A stretch of 64,000 nucleotides of DNA from Calamus simplicifolius (taxonomy: Eukaryota; Streptophyta; Magnoliopsida; Arecales; Arecaceae), in contig UESW01004554.1 of NCBI GenBank assembly GCA_900491605.1, forward strand, positions 587,692 through 651,691, written 5' to 3'. Of the stretch, positions 10,245 to 20,896 are shown piece by piece. The notes under the pieces are model-generated. The model was given only the letters and a program-made list of their open reading frames with translations, made no database searches and was not told where the DNA came from. A program made the translations under genes and the position numbers. Each line of letters begins with the position of its first letter. The first letter of the stretch is position 1.

Positions 10245-12246
10245 TGTAGGGAGAAATAGTCTCCGAGGCATGCATATTTTTAAAAATTGATAACTATTAT
10301 CATTGCGAAAATTAAAAGATTACATATTAATCTATCTAATATGCATCAAGATCATATCTTTGCCTATATATTCAGGGTCGTTTGATCTAAAATATGCATA
10401 TAAAAATATCAAGATCATATCTTGATCTTCAAGATGACTAGTTACACTATTATCTTGAAGTCTGCCTTAAGATCTAGGGATCAAATCACTTACCTTAAGA
10501 ACAGTAGGTAAATCCTTATTGCTCTGCAGCTGTTCAATCGTCCGGCCTCTAGTATCGTCCATGCGAAGCCCCGAATGATCAGATTTTCGGGAGTGCTAGC
10601 TCGCGAAAAATAGCTTTGCTGATCTTGAATCCTCTACTTGAATCTTCCTCCAAGATCCACCAGGCTTCCGCTAACACCAGAATCACCAGGATTTTTTATT
10701 CTAACATTTTAGAATTACAATCCATGACAATTTAGAATTACAATCCACGACAAATCGTGTATTATTATTCTATTTTTTGTTCTGTGTTCTCTGGTGAGGG
10801 AATGTATTTATAGTCTCGATTTAGCCTTGACATTTAATTCTGACATTTAAGAATCCGTCATTTGGAAAAAGCGAAGAGACGCCGAAGGCACGGTGCTTGG
10901 TTTAATTCCGACGTTCGGAGAAAACCAAGGAGTCATGGCGTTTGGTTTAGTTCCGTCGTTCGGAGAAAACCAAAGAGACGAGGGATAAATCCGACGTTCG
11001 GTAAATAAATGTCATGCATTAAATTCTATCTCATGAGATGAGATTTTAGCCATCTCATCATATGAGATCCATATTCGAGAGGTTTGGGTTCTGATCTGAA
11101 TTTATTTGACTTAACCCACATAGATCATGGTCCAAGCCCAAATCAAATTTGGCTAGTCCTGAATCTATTTAAATTCAAATCAAGTCTAATTTGAAATCAA
11201 TATTTGAAATTGACTTGTCCTTCTAATAGACTTAAACCAAATTAAATCTTATTTAATTGTACTTAATCCAATTGAGATAATTCAATCAATCAAATTGATT
11301 AATTAAATCATATACGATTCTCAATCGTTGATCAGCAAATAGATCATCCTAGGAAACTTCTATGCGTGTGACTCTTTAGGTTCGAACCTAAGCCGGTAGC
11401 ATAGAAACAACTTTCTATACTAATCGATGTGCCCATCTAGCAATGGAACCCGACGTCCGGATAGGTCGAAGAGTTGCCGAGCAAACTCCAAGAACCCTAA
11501 GAAATAGTTATCGTATAATTCATCCTCTTGACCACAAATGCTAAGGATGGCTTAAGAGCCTGTTAACTCTAAATAGCAAATCCATAAAGTGATTTCAACT
11601 TTAGTGATCATGTGACTTTCACATGAAGTGCCTTGGCCAAGGTCTTGCTAAATTGAAACACAAGCATTTCTCCTTTTAATGGGATAGGTCAAATTCCATC
11701 TTGATCCACAACTGACTACCACAAGTACTTGACTGCACCCAGTAACCTTTCGTAGCTGGATTAGAAATCCAGGTGGTCCGGTACCTAAGTACAATGAGTT
11801 GCTTGTAAGCCATTGGTTGTGATCTTCAGGTCTGAAGGATACTTATACCTATATCTTCTCGGATTAACTCTTGACAGCAGAGTATCCAGAAATGAGTCAC
11901 GTTTGGTGAAATGTACTCCTACACTTTCACCTGTATGTCATACCAGTGTCTCTACACTCCTTGGTTAAGAGGATAACCAACAAATATGATATACAACGTC
12001 CTATAATTGATAGTACTATGGCCCTGTCATAGTATATCATTTGGTCGCGAACTCTTTTAAGGACCTTCTAAGATAAATCCTCCTTTATCGTGAGGAAGAT
12101 CCTAAGGGCTTCATTACTTTCAGGAGTATTAAGAAGATGTTCTTGTAATGAATAAACTGCCAAATAACTTTTATTAATATATCAATTTATATACAATTTA
12201 CATCAGCACAATCATCAAATGATTGCTTTAGGATACAATTCCAACA
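10245..12246 (-). repeat. 3' LTR (sense) of the copia element
   Basis: This 2,002-bp copy contains a roughly 42-bp direct duplication (10899-10985) around ttccgacgttcggagaaaacc. A polyadenylation-rich A/T segment is near its right end. It lacks about 6 bp near 10805 that are present in the other copy (gccctc near 18421). Confidence 0.92.
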
Positions 12247-12261
12247 AACTCCCACTTAGCC

Positions 12262-13007
12262 TAAAGCCACTCATTACAGTATCTAATACCCATCTTCAAC
12301 TTATAGTTGTCAAACTCCTTGATGCTGAGTGCTTTAGTAAATGGGTCACCTAGGTTTTCCTTTCCATCAATCTTCTGAAGATTTATGTCACCTCGGTCTA
12401 CTATCTCTCGAATAAGATGAAACCGGCGCAGTATGTGCTTGGTGCGCTGATGTGCTCATGGTTCCTTTGCTTGAGCTATGGCACCAGTGCTATCACTGTA
12501 TAACAGGACTGGTTCATCTATGGAAGGTGTCGCTCCAAGCTCGGAGATGAACTTTCGCAGCCACACAGCTTCTTTCGCAGCATCTGATGCAGCAATGTAC
12601 TCTGCCTCGCACACCGAATCTGCCACTGTATGTTGCTTGGAACTTTTCCAGCAAACAGCTCCACCATTTAGGATAAACACGAAACCCGATACACTTTTTC
12701 TATCATCATGATCTGATTGAAAACTGGAATCAGTATATCCAACAAGTTTCAAATCAGACTCTCCATAGACTAACCACTGGTCCTTAGTATTTCTCAAATA
12801 CTTAAGGATTGTCTTAACAACTTGCCAGTGTTTTTCTTCTGGATCAGATTGGTATCTACTCACTACTCCTAGTGAGTATGCCACATCTGGTCTTGTACAT
12901 GTCATGGTGTACATAATCGATCCTACTGCCGAAGCATATGGAATTCGACTCATACGTTCTCTTTCATTAGGAGTTGTCGACATCCTTCTTAGAAAGATGA
13001 ATTCCAT
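12262..13007 (-). pseudogene. Copia RNase H domain
   Basis: Minus-strand frame 13007-12456 carries the connection and RNase H part of pol: YASAVGSIMY, RPDVAYSLGVVSRY, GYTDSSFQSD, then CEAEYIAASDAAKEAVWL and a final YSDSTGAIAQAKEP. The catalytic acidic residues (D of GYTDSSF, E of CEAEY, D of YSDS) are present. RNase H removes the RNA strand after copying. A stop at 12456 interrupts the frame, after which RTKHI, LIREIVDRGDI and GDPFTKAL motifs continue in the same frame to about 12262. The join to the RT frame at about 12970-13005 needs one base removed in an AAGAAGG context. Confidence 0.85.
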
Positions 13008-13876
13008 GGCCTATCGTAAGATAGCCTTTCTTGGAATTCTCCATGCTAAACCTCTTTAGCACTGTGTCAATGTACGTAGATTGGGATAAACCTAGCATCC
13101 TCTTAGATCTATCTCTATAGATCTTCATCCCTAGGATGTATGATGCTTCTCCCAGATCTTTCATGGAGAATTGTGATGATAACCATGTCTTTATTCCTTG
13201 TAATGCAGGGATATCATTCCCGATTAAGAGAATATCATCCACATATAATACAAGAAATATAATAACAGAATCATTAGCCCATTTATAAATGCAAGGTTCT
13301 TCTTTATTCTTAATAAAGCCATAAGATTTGATCACTTTATCAAATCGTATGTTCCAACTCCTTGATGCTTGCTTAAGTCCATAAATAGACTTCTGTAGCC
13401 TGCACACTTTAGACTCGTCTTCAGATATAAAACCTTCAGGCTGTATCATATACACCTGTTCTTCTAAATCACCATTTAGAAAAGCAGTTTTAACATCCAT
13501 CTGCCAAATCTCATAATCGAAGTGTGCTGCTATAGCTAGCATAATCCGAATGGATTTCAGCATTGCCACAGGAGAAAACGTTTCGTCATAGTCAATACCA
13601 TAACGTTGACGATACCCCTTGGCAACCAGACGTGCTTTATAGGTCTCTACCTTTCCGTCTGCGTCTCTTTTCCTCTTGAAAACCATTTACACCCTATGGT
13701 TTTATCCCTTCGGGTGGGTCAACTAATGTCCATACATTATTGTCCTTCATGGAATCAAGTTCGGATTTCATGGCATCAAGCCATTTATTAGAGTCAGTCC
13801 TTTGCATAGCATCCATATAGGTGATCGGATCCTCGTTGTTCTCATCGAGTTCAACAGGATCATCGTTCTGGACCAA
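12967..13876 (-). pseudogene. Copia reverse transcriptase
   Basis: Two minus-strand frames, 13876-13694 and 13686-12967, together form an RT. They include NKWLDAMKSELDSMKDNNVW at the entry, WVFKRKRD/ARLVAKGY, QMDVKTAFLNGDL (first catalytic Asp), GLKQASRSW, and FLVLYVDDILLIGND with the intact YVDD active site. The two frames are separated by lost single bases near 13685, so a stop appears just before the WVF motif. RT makes the cDNA from the tRNA-iMet primer. By residues this is a well-preserved enzyme, and the breaks are all one-base events. Confidence 0.9.
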
Positions 13877-13881
13877 GAAAC

Positions 13882-14544
13882 CTAAGTATCTGTCGGTTGA
13901 TGTGGTACTCTACCAGATCGCCTTAATGGTGCATCTAAAATGGGTTTTGAGTTTGATCTAATCAACTCAGATTCTAGGGGTTCACTGGTTTGTGTTGTTC
14001 CTTCTACTTGATGAACTTCCTCAAGTTCAACATTAGAGCTATTTGTTCCTTCACTAAGGAACTCCTTTTCAAGAAAAACTGCTCTATTACTAATGAACAA
14101 CTTTTGTTCTTCAGTATTGTAGAAGTAATATCCTTTTGTTTCTTTCGGATAGCCGATGAAAAAATATTTGTCAGATTTGGGTTCAAGTTTGTCTGATTTT
14201 GCACGTTTCACATAAGCCGGACACCCCCAGACTCTCAGATAGGTAATAACCGGTTTATGTCCATACCACATCTCATGTGGAGTTTTAGAAACAGACTTAC
14301 TTGGAACCTTATTAAGAATATGACAAGCTGATTCTAATGCGTATCCCCAAAATGATATTGGCAAGCTTGCAAAACCCATCATGGACCGAACCATGTCTAA
14401 CAGAGTTCGATTCCTTCCTTTCCGACACACCGTTATGTTGCGGTGTTCCAGAAGGAGTCCATTGGGAGAGAATCTCATTCTCCTTTAAATATGTCACAAA
14501 TTCATTGGAAAGGTATTCGCCTCCTCGATCTGATCGAAGGTCTT
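13882..14544 (-). pseudogene. Copia integrase C-terminal half
   Basis: The integrase core continues from the large gag-PR-IN frame through 14544-14420 in another frame. That stretch has RSDRGGEY, with the second catalytic Asp, then WTPSGTPQHNGVSER, with the catalytic Glu region. It then moves to the frame 14478-13882 (RNRTLLDMVRSMMGF, FWGYALESACHILN, KTPHEMWYGHKP, YLRVWGCPAYV, FIGYPKETKGYYFYN). Two frameshifts lie in about 130 bases (near 14415 and 14540). The last residues before the frame breaks near 13880 lead into the integrase-RT linker. Confidence 0.85.
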
Positions 14545-16236
14545 AATACATTTTCCTGTTTGTTTTTCTACTTCTTTATGATATAGTTTGAACATTTCAA
14601 ACGATTCAGATTTATGTCGCATAAGATAGACATAACCGAACCTAGAAAGGTCGTCTGTAAAAGTAATGAAGTAGTAGTATCCACCTTTGGCACAAGTGCT
14701 CATTGGTCCACATACATCAGTATGTACTAGACCCAATAGCTCTTTGGCTCTTTCACCTTTTCCAGTAAAAGATGACTTGGTCATTTTACCAAGAAGACAT
14801 GATTCACAGGTAGTTAATGATTCACAATCATCAACTCGAAGGATGCCCTCCTGAGTTAACCTGTTTAATCTGTTCTTGTTGATATGACCCAGCCGATGGT
14901 GCCAAAGATAAATATCTATGACATCAGTTGTTCTAGGGTGCTTACTTGATTGGTACACTACATTCACAGGCTGTGATAATATATAAATGCCATTAGATAA
15001 ATGCCCAGTCATTACAGTGACTCCATTCATAATGATATTCAAAGTAACATCCTTTATTGAAATTTCATAATTATTTTTGGCCAGAAGGCCTACAGAAATT
15101 ACGTTCAATAAGAACGTTGGGAAAAAATGACAATCATTTAGTATAATGACATTTCTATTGAAAACTATTTCAAGAACTCCTAATGCCAGTACTGGAACTA
15201 ATCTTCCATCGCCGACATTTAGGAATCTTTCATTGTCCTCAAATCTTCTGGTGACCTGTAGTCCCTGCAATGAATTGCAAATGTTAAAAGGACTCCCGGT
15301 ATCCAATACCCAGGTCTGATTATCATATATAGAAAAATTACAAGGTGTTATCATATAAATACCTTGTTGAGCAACATCTTGCTCCTTTTTCTTCTTTGGC
15401 CTGTTTGGATCAAGTGTGGCAATGTAAAGAGGACAGTTCCTCTTCCAGTGCCCTTGCATCTTGCAGTGAAAGCATTCAGCTTGACTTTTATCAACTTTCT
15501 TCTTCTGCATCTGACCCCTTATAGATGTCCTAGCATGTTGCACCCTTTTATTATTCTTTTTCTTCTTCCCTTTCCCAAAGGGTTTATGCCCTACCTTAGA
15601 TCCTTCAACCACATTAACCAAACCCTTAGAGAGCTGGTTATCCTTCTCAAAGTTCTGTAACAACCCCAACAAACCGTGGTAGTTGACTGCAGGCTTTGTC
15701 ATTCGAAAATGAGTAAGGAAAGGTCGGAAGGATGGAGGCAAGGAATTCAGGATCGCATCTTTTCCCAACTGCTCATGTAAGGGAAAGCCGAGCTTGCTTA
15801 GGAGTTCTATCTTCTCGATCATGTACAATACATGATCAGTGACAGGAGATCCATCTCTCATTCGAGCATTGAAAATAGCACAACTAGTCTTGTGCCTTTC
15901 AACATCGTCGGGTGTGCCGAAAGATTCATTCAACGCTTGAATGATTTCTTCTGGCTGAGCATTCTCGAACCGGCGACCGAATTCATCGTTCATTGCTGCT
16001 AACATGATACAACGCACGCTAGTTCTATCATTGAGCCACTTCTGATAAGTGTCTCTCTCAGAACTTTGGGTGTTTGCATCAGGTATCTTTGGTGCAGGAT
16101 TATTCAGAATATATAGAATCCTCTCATGCTCAAGGACGATCTTAAGTTTTCTGAACCAGCTATTGAAATTGGAACCATTCAATTTGTCACTATCCAATAG
16201 GGACCTTAATGATAAATTAGTGGCCATGTTCTGCAT
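14494..16236 (-). CDS. Copia gag-protease-integrase N-terminal part
   Basis: A 580-codon frame starts at 16236 (a second ATG at 16227 is equally possible). Residues about 1-230 are copia gag (NGSNFNSWFRKLKIVLEHER, later HFRMTKPAVNYHGLLGLL). A CCHC zinc knuckle CFHCKMQGHWKRNC is at about 257-270. The aspartic protease motif WVLDTGSPFNIC lies at about 310-321. The GAG-pre-integrase segment LWHHRLGHINKNRL (about 445) carries the His-Cys zinc site, with CESCLLGK completing it. The integrase core starts with LVHTDVCGPM (first catalytic Asp) and FTDDLSRFGYVY. The normal polyprotein is about 1,300 residues, so this is roughly its first 45%, ended by a frameshift at about 14540. Key residues are all present, and the gag part could still be made. 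Confidence 0.9.
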   Translation of the reverse strand: MQNMATNLSLRSLLDSDKLNGSNFNSWFRKLKIVLEHERILYILNNPAPKIPDANTQSSERDTYQKWLNDRTSVRCIMLAAMNDEFGRRFENAQPEEIIQALNESFGTPDDVERHKTSCAIFNARMRDGSPVTDHVLYMIEKIELLSKLGFPLHEQLGKDAILNSLPPSFRPFLTHFRMTKPAVNYHGLLGLLQNFEKDNQLSKGLVNVVEGSKVGHKPFGKGKKKKNNKRVQHARTSIRGQMQKKKVDKSQAECFHCKMQGHWKRNCPLYIATLDPNRPKKKKEQDVAQQGIYMITPCNFSIYDNQTWVLDTGSPFNICNSLQGLQVTRRFEDNERFLNVGDGRLVPVLALGVLEIVFNRNVIILNDCHFFPTFLLNVISVGLLAKNNYEISIKDVTLNIIMNGVTVMTGHLSNGIYILSQPVNVVYQSSKHPRTTDVIDIYLWHHRLGHINKNRLNRLTQEGILRVDDCESLTTCESCLLGKMTKSSFTGKGERAKELLGLVHTDVCGPMSTCAKGGYYYFITFTDDLSRFGYVYLMRHKSESFEMFKLYHKEVEKQTGKCIKTFDQIEEANTFPMNL

Positions 16237-17838
16237 AAGGAAAAACTAAAGTTTATTAGTATATAAATTGATTCAGTCTAAAGACTTGGACTTTAGTCTA
16301 AAGATTCTCCCACTATTTTGTTCAAATTGGCAGCCTCTACACCCCAATTCGAAGAATTATTCTTAATTCTTTAGCGGGCACTAAGATCTACATAAACTAT
16401 ACAGGCCCAAGTGAAGCTTGGCTAACCCATATGCATCTAAGAGTAGGTTCAAAACCAATTGTTTTTCAAACAATTCTTAGTGTTCAGTTTTGCCCCATGT
16501 ACCTCTTCAGCAGGCATGAAGTGCCTCCACTGAAAGTTCTGGTTAGGTCCAACCATTAAATGATATAATCAGTGTAACCTATCAATAGACAACCAAGCCC
16601 GAGTGAAGCTCGGCTCACCTGACTGTTTATTTAATAGTTACGCTGACTTATCATATAATGAATGATAATTTCGATGGTTGACAAGCACCAGGCATGGAGT
16701 GCCTCCAATGATTATCAAGACATCGGACTCATTATCACCCACCTTAATGGGAGGCTATGATCTAGTTATCATATAACTATTTCATTTTAAGGACCTAATA
16801 ATTTTAGAGGATTTTAATAATATGAAGATAAATTGACTAATCAAGTTCTTCCACTGAATATATGAAATCGGTAGAATGAAACAAGATTAAGTCAGGTTAA
16901 GTGGCACCTAAATCAGTCATACTGATATCCTTACAGGCATGGGTCAACCCGAATCAGGTAAATGATCTGAATCATAAATGGTTCACCACAATGACCAGGT
17001 GAGAGAGATCGATGGGAGGGATATGCCATTAACTCGTTAAAGACGCATCAATACGAGTAGCTCCCAATTAAAAACCATTCGATCATTGATCCTAGAGCAA
17101 CTTGCCATCCCACCTTGACATCATATGGTTAACCAATTCTGATTTGACCATCTAATAGATTCATGCTCAACCACGGAGCCTAATCTACTTCCATTTGGTT
17201 TAATCAAAGAGAAGGACTTGATCAACTACAACTATTGTTTGATTTAGAGCATTCTTAACCTAATCTAATTAGATTTGAACAAATACTCTTTTAGTCCAGT
17301 TGATTTAAACCTTAGAGTCTAACCCTTTATGGACCCGATTTAGCTAACCCAATGATTAAATATATTTCATGTTAACATGTCATATATTTCAATCAAGCAT
17401 AATGTTACTACTCATAATTCCTATATTTAGATCATATCTAAAAAAAAATTATGAACTAATATTTGACATTCAAACAAAACTCTCATAAATATTTGTATGT
17501 TTTATAACATAGACATCATGCCATCATATATCATATCTATGTTTTTATACTAAACATGCAAATATTATGGTTTTATACAACATCAATATGTATCAAATAT
17601 AAAATATCTTTTGAGAGTGTGTGTAATCTATGTTTTGATGCCAAAGCACAATTTAAATTTTCTTTAAACAAAGCATCAGCGATAAAACAATCGCACGATA
17701 ATATGTCACAGAATACCTCATGAATGGGTAATTCGGATTTTCAATCCACCTATGACCATATGGCCTTGTAATAAGTTTTAGCCATAATTACATAATTAAT
17801 GAGAATATTAATTTACATGCAATAAATTAGATCATTAA
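16237..17838 (-). other. Untranslated leader of the copia element
   Basis: About 1.6 kb between the gag start and the primer site. It contains related short phrases such as gaagc(t)cggct near 16405 and 16610, and ggcatg(a/g)agtgcctcca near 16510 and 16690. I see no protein-coding frame. Confidence 0.75.
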
Positions 17839-17860
17839 CGAAACCATGGCTCTGATACCA
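17839..17860 (-). other. tRNA-iMet primer-binding site
   Basis: In sense the sequence is TGGTATCAGAGCCATGGTTT, the standard plant initiator-methionine tRNA complement. It lies two bases from the LTR end, which fixes element orientation and the LTR boundary. Confidence 0.95.
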
Positions 17861-17862
17861 TT

Positions 17863-19871
17863 TGTAGGGAGAAATAGTCTCTGAGGCATGCATATTTTAA
17901 AAATTGATAACTATTATCATTGCGGAAATTAAAAGATTACATATTAATCTATCTAATATGCATCAAGATCATATCTTTGCCTATATATTCAGGGTCGTTT
18001 GATCTAAAATATGCATATAAAAACATCAAGATCATATCTTGATCTTCAAGATGAATAGTTACACTATTATCTTGAAGCCTGCCTTAAGATCTAGGGATCA
18101 AATCACTTACCTTAAGGACAGTAGGTAAATCCTTATTGCTCTGCAGCCGTTCAATCGTCCGGCCTCTAGTATCATCCACGCGAAGCCCCGAATGATCAGA
18201 TTTTCGGGAGTGCTAGCTCGCGAAAAATAGCTTTGCTGATCTTGAATCCTCTCACTTGAATCTTCCTCCAAGATCCACCAGGCTTTCGCTAACACCAGAA
18301 TCACTAGGATTTTCTATTCTAACATTTTAGAATTACAATCCACGACAATTTAAAATTACAATCCACAACAAATCGTGTATTATTGTTCTATTTTTTATTC
18401 TGTGTTCTCTGGTGAGGGAATGCCCTCTATTTATAGTCTCGATTTAGCCTTGACATTTAATTCTGACATTTAAGAATCCATCGTTTGGCAAAAGCGAAGA
18501 GACGCCGAAGGCGCGGCGCTTGGTTTAATTCCGACGTTCGGAGAAAACCAAGGAGTCGCGGCATTTGGTTTAGTTCCATCGTTCGGAGAAAACCAAAGAG
18601 ATGAGGAATAAATCTGACGTTCGGTAAATAAATGTCATGCATTAAATTCTATCTCATGAGATGAGATTTTAGCCATCTCATCATATGATATCCATATTCG
18701 AGAGGTTTGGGTTCTGATCTGAATTTATTTGACTTAACCCACATAGATCATGGTCCAAGCCCAAATCAAATTTGGCTAGTCCTGAATCTATTTAAATTCA
18801 AATCAAGTCTAATTTCAAATCAATATTTGAAATTGACTTGTCCTTTTAATAGACTTAAACCAAATTAAATCTTATTCATTTGTACTTAACCCAATTGAGA
18901 TAATTCAATCAATCAAATTGATTAATTAAATCATATACGATTCTTAATCGTTGATCAGCAAATAGATCATCCTAGGAAACTTCTATGCGTATGACTCTCT
19001 AGGTTCGAACTTAAGCCGGTAGCATAGAAATAACTTTCTATACTAATCGATGTGCCCATCTAGCAATGGAACCCGACGTCCGGATAGGTCGAAGAGTTGC
19101 CGAGCAAACTCCAAGAACCCTAAGAAACAGTTACCGTATAATTCATCCTCTTGACCACAAATGCTAAGGATGGCTTAAGAGCCTATCAACTCTAAATAGC
19201 AAATCCATAAAGTGATTTCAACTTTAGTGATCATGTGACTTTCACATGAAGTGCCTTGGCCAAGGTCTTGCTAAATTGAAACACAAGCATTTCTCCTTTT
19301 AATGGGATAGGTTAAATTCCATCTTGATCCACAACTGACTACCACAAGTACTTGACTGCACCCAGTAACCTTTCGTAGCTGGATTAGAAATTTAGGTGGT
19401 CCGGCACCTAAGTACAATGAGTTGCTTGTAAGCCATTGGTTGTGATCTTCAGGTCTGAAGGATACTTATACCTATATCTTCTCGGATTAACTCTTGATAA
19501 CAGAGTATCCGGAAATGAGTTACGTTCGGTGAAATGTACTCCTACACTTTCACCTGTATGTCATACCAGTGTCTCTACACTCCTTGGTTAAGAGGATAAC
19601 CAACAAATATGATATACAACGTCCTATAATTGATAGTACTATGGCCTTGTCATAGTATATCATTTGATCACGAACTCTTTTAAGGACCTTTTAAGATAAA
19701 TCCTCCTTTATCGTGAGGAAGATCCTAAGGGCTTCATTACTTTCAGGAGTATTAAGAAGATGTTCTTGTAATGAATAAACTGCCAAATAACTTTTATTAA
19801 TATATCAATTTATATACAATTTACATCAGCACAATCATCAAATGATTGGCTTTAGGATACAATTCCCAACA
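17863..19871 (-). repeat. 5' LTR (sense) of the copia element
   Basis: A 2,009-bp partner of 10245-12246, followed directly by tatat. A short open frame at 18107-18304 lies in it and also in part in the other copy; it is not a gene. Confidence 0.92.
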
Positions 19872-20204
19872 TATATCCCATGGGAAGTAAGGTAGGCTAT
19901 TAGTTTTAAAAGATTTCATTCTATAAGTCCTAATTTTAATCTTTTGACATGAAGTATTTATTAATAAAGTTTTTGAAGTTTTTCTTTAATTTTTGACTTA
20001 GAGTGATTCTTGTTTGACATAATGTTAGTCCGTGGTTATGTGAAAGAGCACTAATGTAAAGTTAGAAGCTTTGAGTATTTCCAAAGATGTGAGGTTGAAG
20101 ACTTAAGAAATTAGTATGGGACCAATAGAAAGGCTAATAGAAATAATCCTTTTTAGTGCTTTAACATCATATTGGATGAGAAATCTTATAGGAACCCTTG
20201 TTGA

Positions 20205-20764
20205 CATCAAATTTTGATATTAGAGTGAGATTTTAGATCAAATTTTGATATCAAAGTTAAATTTGATAACTCCCTGATATAAGTGTTGGGCCTAGTGTGG
20301 TGCTATCAAGGCTCAAGTTGGGCTAACTTGTATTGGGCTAGGTGTGGGTCCAAAGGTTGAGATTAAATCAAGTTATGGGTGTACACGAGCTTGGGGATTA
20401 GTTTAATCTCATTGGGTTAGTTTATGAAAGATTTTGTTGAGTTTGGGCTAAGCCCATCTGGGCATTGTATTTAAACCCTGGTTTAGAGGGTTGGATGAAT
20501 AAGAAATGGATTTTTTTCTTTGAGTGGGGGAGACGTACATGAAGAGTAGGAGGGGTGTAGTGCTCCAGCCAAGCAAAGTAAAAAAATCTAGAAAAAAAGA
20601 CTATGCAATGGTTTTGAACCTAAGACCAAGGGACCAAGGGACCAAGGGGTTCAAGGACAAGACACATTATCGCTGCGCTAATTTGATCATTAGCAATAAA
20701 GGATAAAAACTCAGGATATTTCTTCAGCAAGAAGATCCCACTACTGTTCAACTACTAAACCTCA
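20205..20764 (+). repeat. 5' LTR of a plus-strand copia (left edge uncertain)
   Basis: The right edge is set by the primer site that follows (LTR end ...cctca). Inside are a TATA-like tgtatttaaaccc near 20468 and a tRNA-like module at 20607-20757. The left edge is a guess: a TGACATCAAATTTTG at about 20205 is one candidate start. The partner 3' LTR is not in the window because the element is cut off at 25863. Confidence 0.5.
20607..20757 (-). repeat. tRNA-like module, copy 1 (inside the copia LTR)
   Basis: Read on the minus strand, a stretch resembling an RNA polymerase III A box (tagcgcagcgataatg) is followed about 35 bases later by a B-box-like ggttcaaaacc. The tail is shared: aagatatttctccagcaaggagatccca-type sequence occurs here and twice more at 23118-23390. 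Plant tRNA-derived SINEs have this layout. Here it forms the last part of an LTR. Confidence 0.45.
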
Positions 20765-20768
20765 AAGT

Positions 20769-20784
20769 TGGTATTAGAGCCAAG
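20769..20784 (+). other. tRNA-iMet primer-binding site of the plus-strand copia
   Basis: TGGTATTAGAGCCAAG differs at one base from the canonical TGGTATCAGAGC core. It lies four bases after the presumed LTR end. Confidence 0.85.
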
Positions 20785-20896
20785 TTCAGAAAGAAGGAAT
20801 TTGGAGATCTTCAAAGGGCTGAAAATTTTTAGCAATGCCTCATCAAGATACTCTCAATTTTTTGAAATATTTTTGTGCTATTTTTGTTTGATATAT

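Larger units (their letters stand above)
10245..19871 (-). mobile_element. Near-complete Ty1/copia retrotransposon, minus strand
   Basis: A 9.6 kb element has LTRs at 10245-12246 and 17863-19871. Both start TGTAGGG and end CCAACA. The 5-bp target duplication tatat is exact (10240-10244 and 19872-19876). The primer-binding site is adjacent to the right LTR, and a purine tract (AAGTGGGAG in sense) abuts the left LTR at 12247-12258. Gag, protease, integrase, RT and RNase H follow in copia order on the minus strand. Over the first 300 bases the two LTRs differ at about 8 sites by eye (about 97% identity), so this is the youngest insertion in the window. The coding region is interrupted by several one-base indels and one stop. 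Confidence 0.95.

Noticed and set aside
20524..20706. 60-codon frame before the copia primer site
   Set aside because: It lies within the LTR and the tRNA-like module; no resemblance to any protein.
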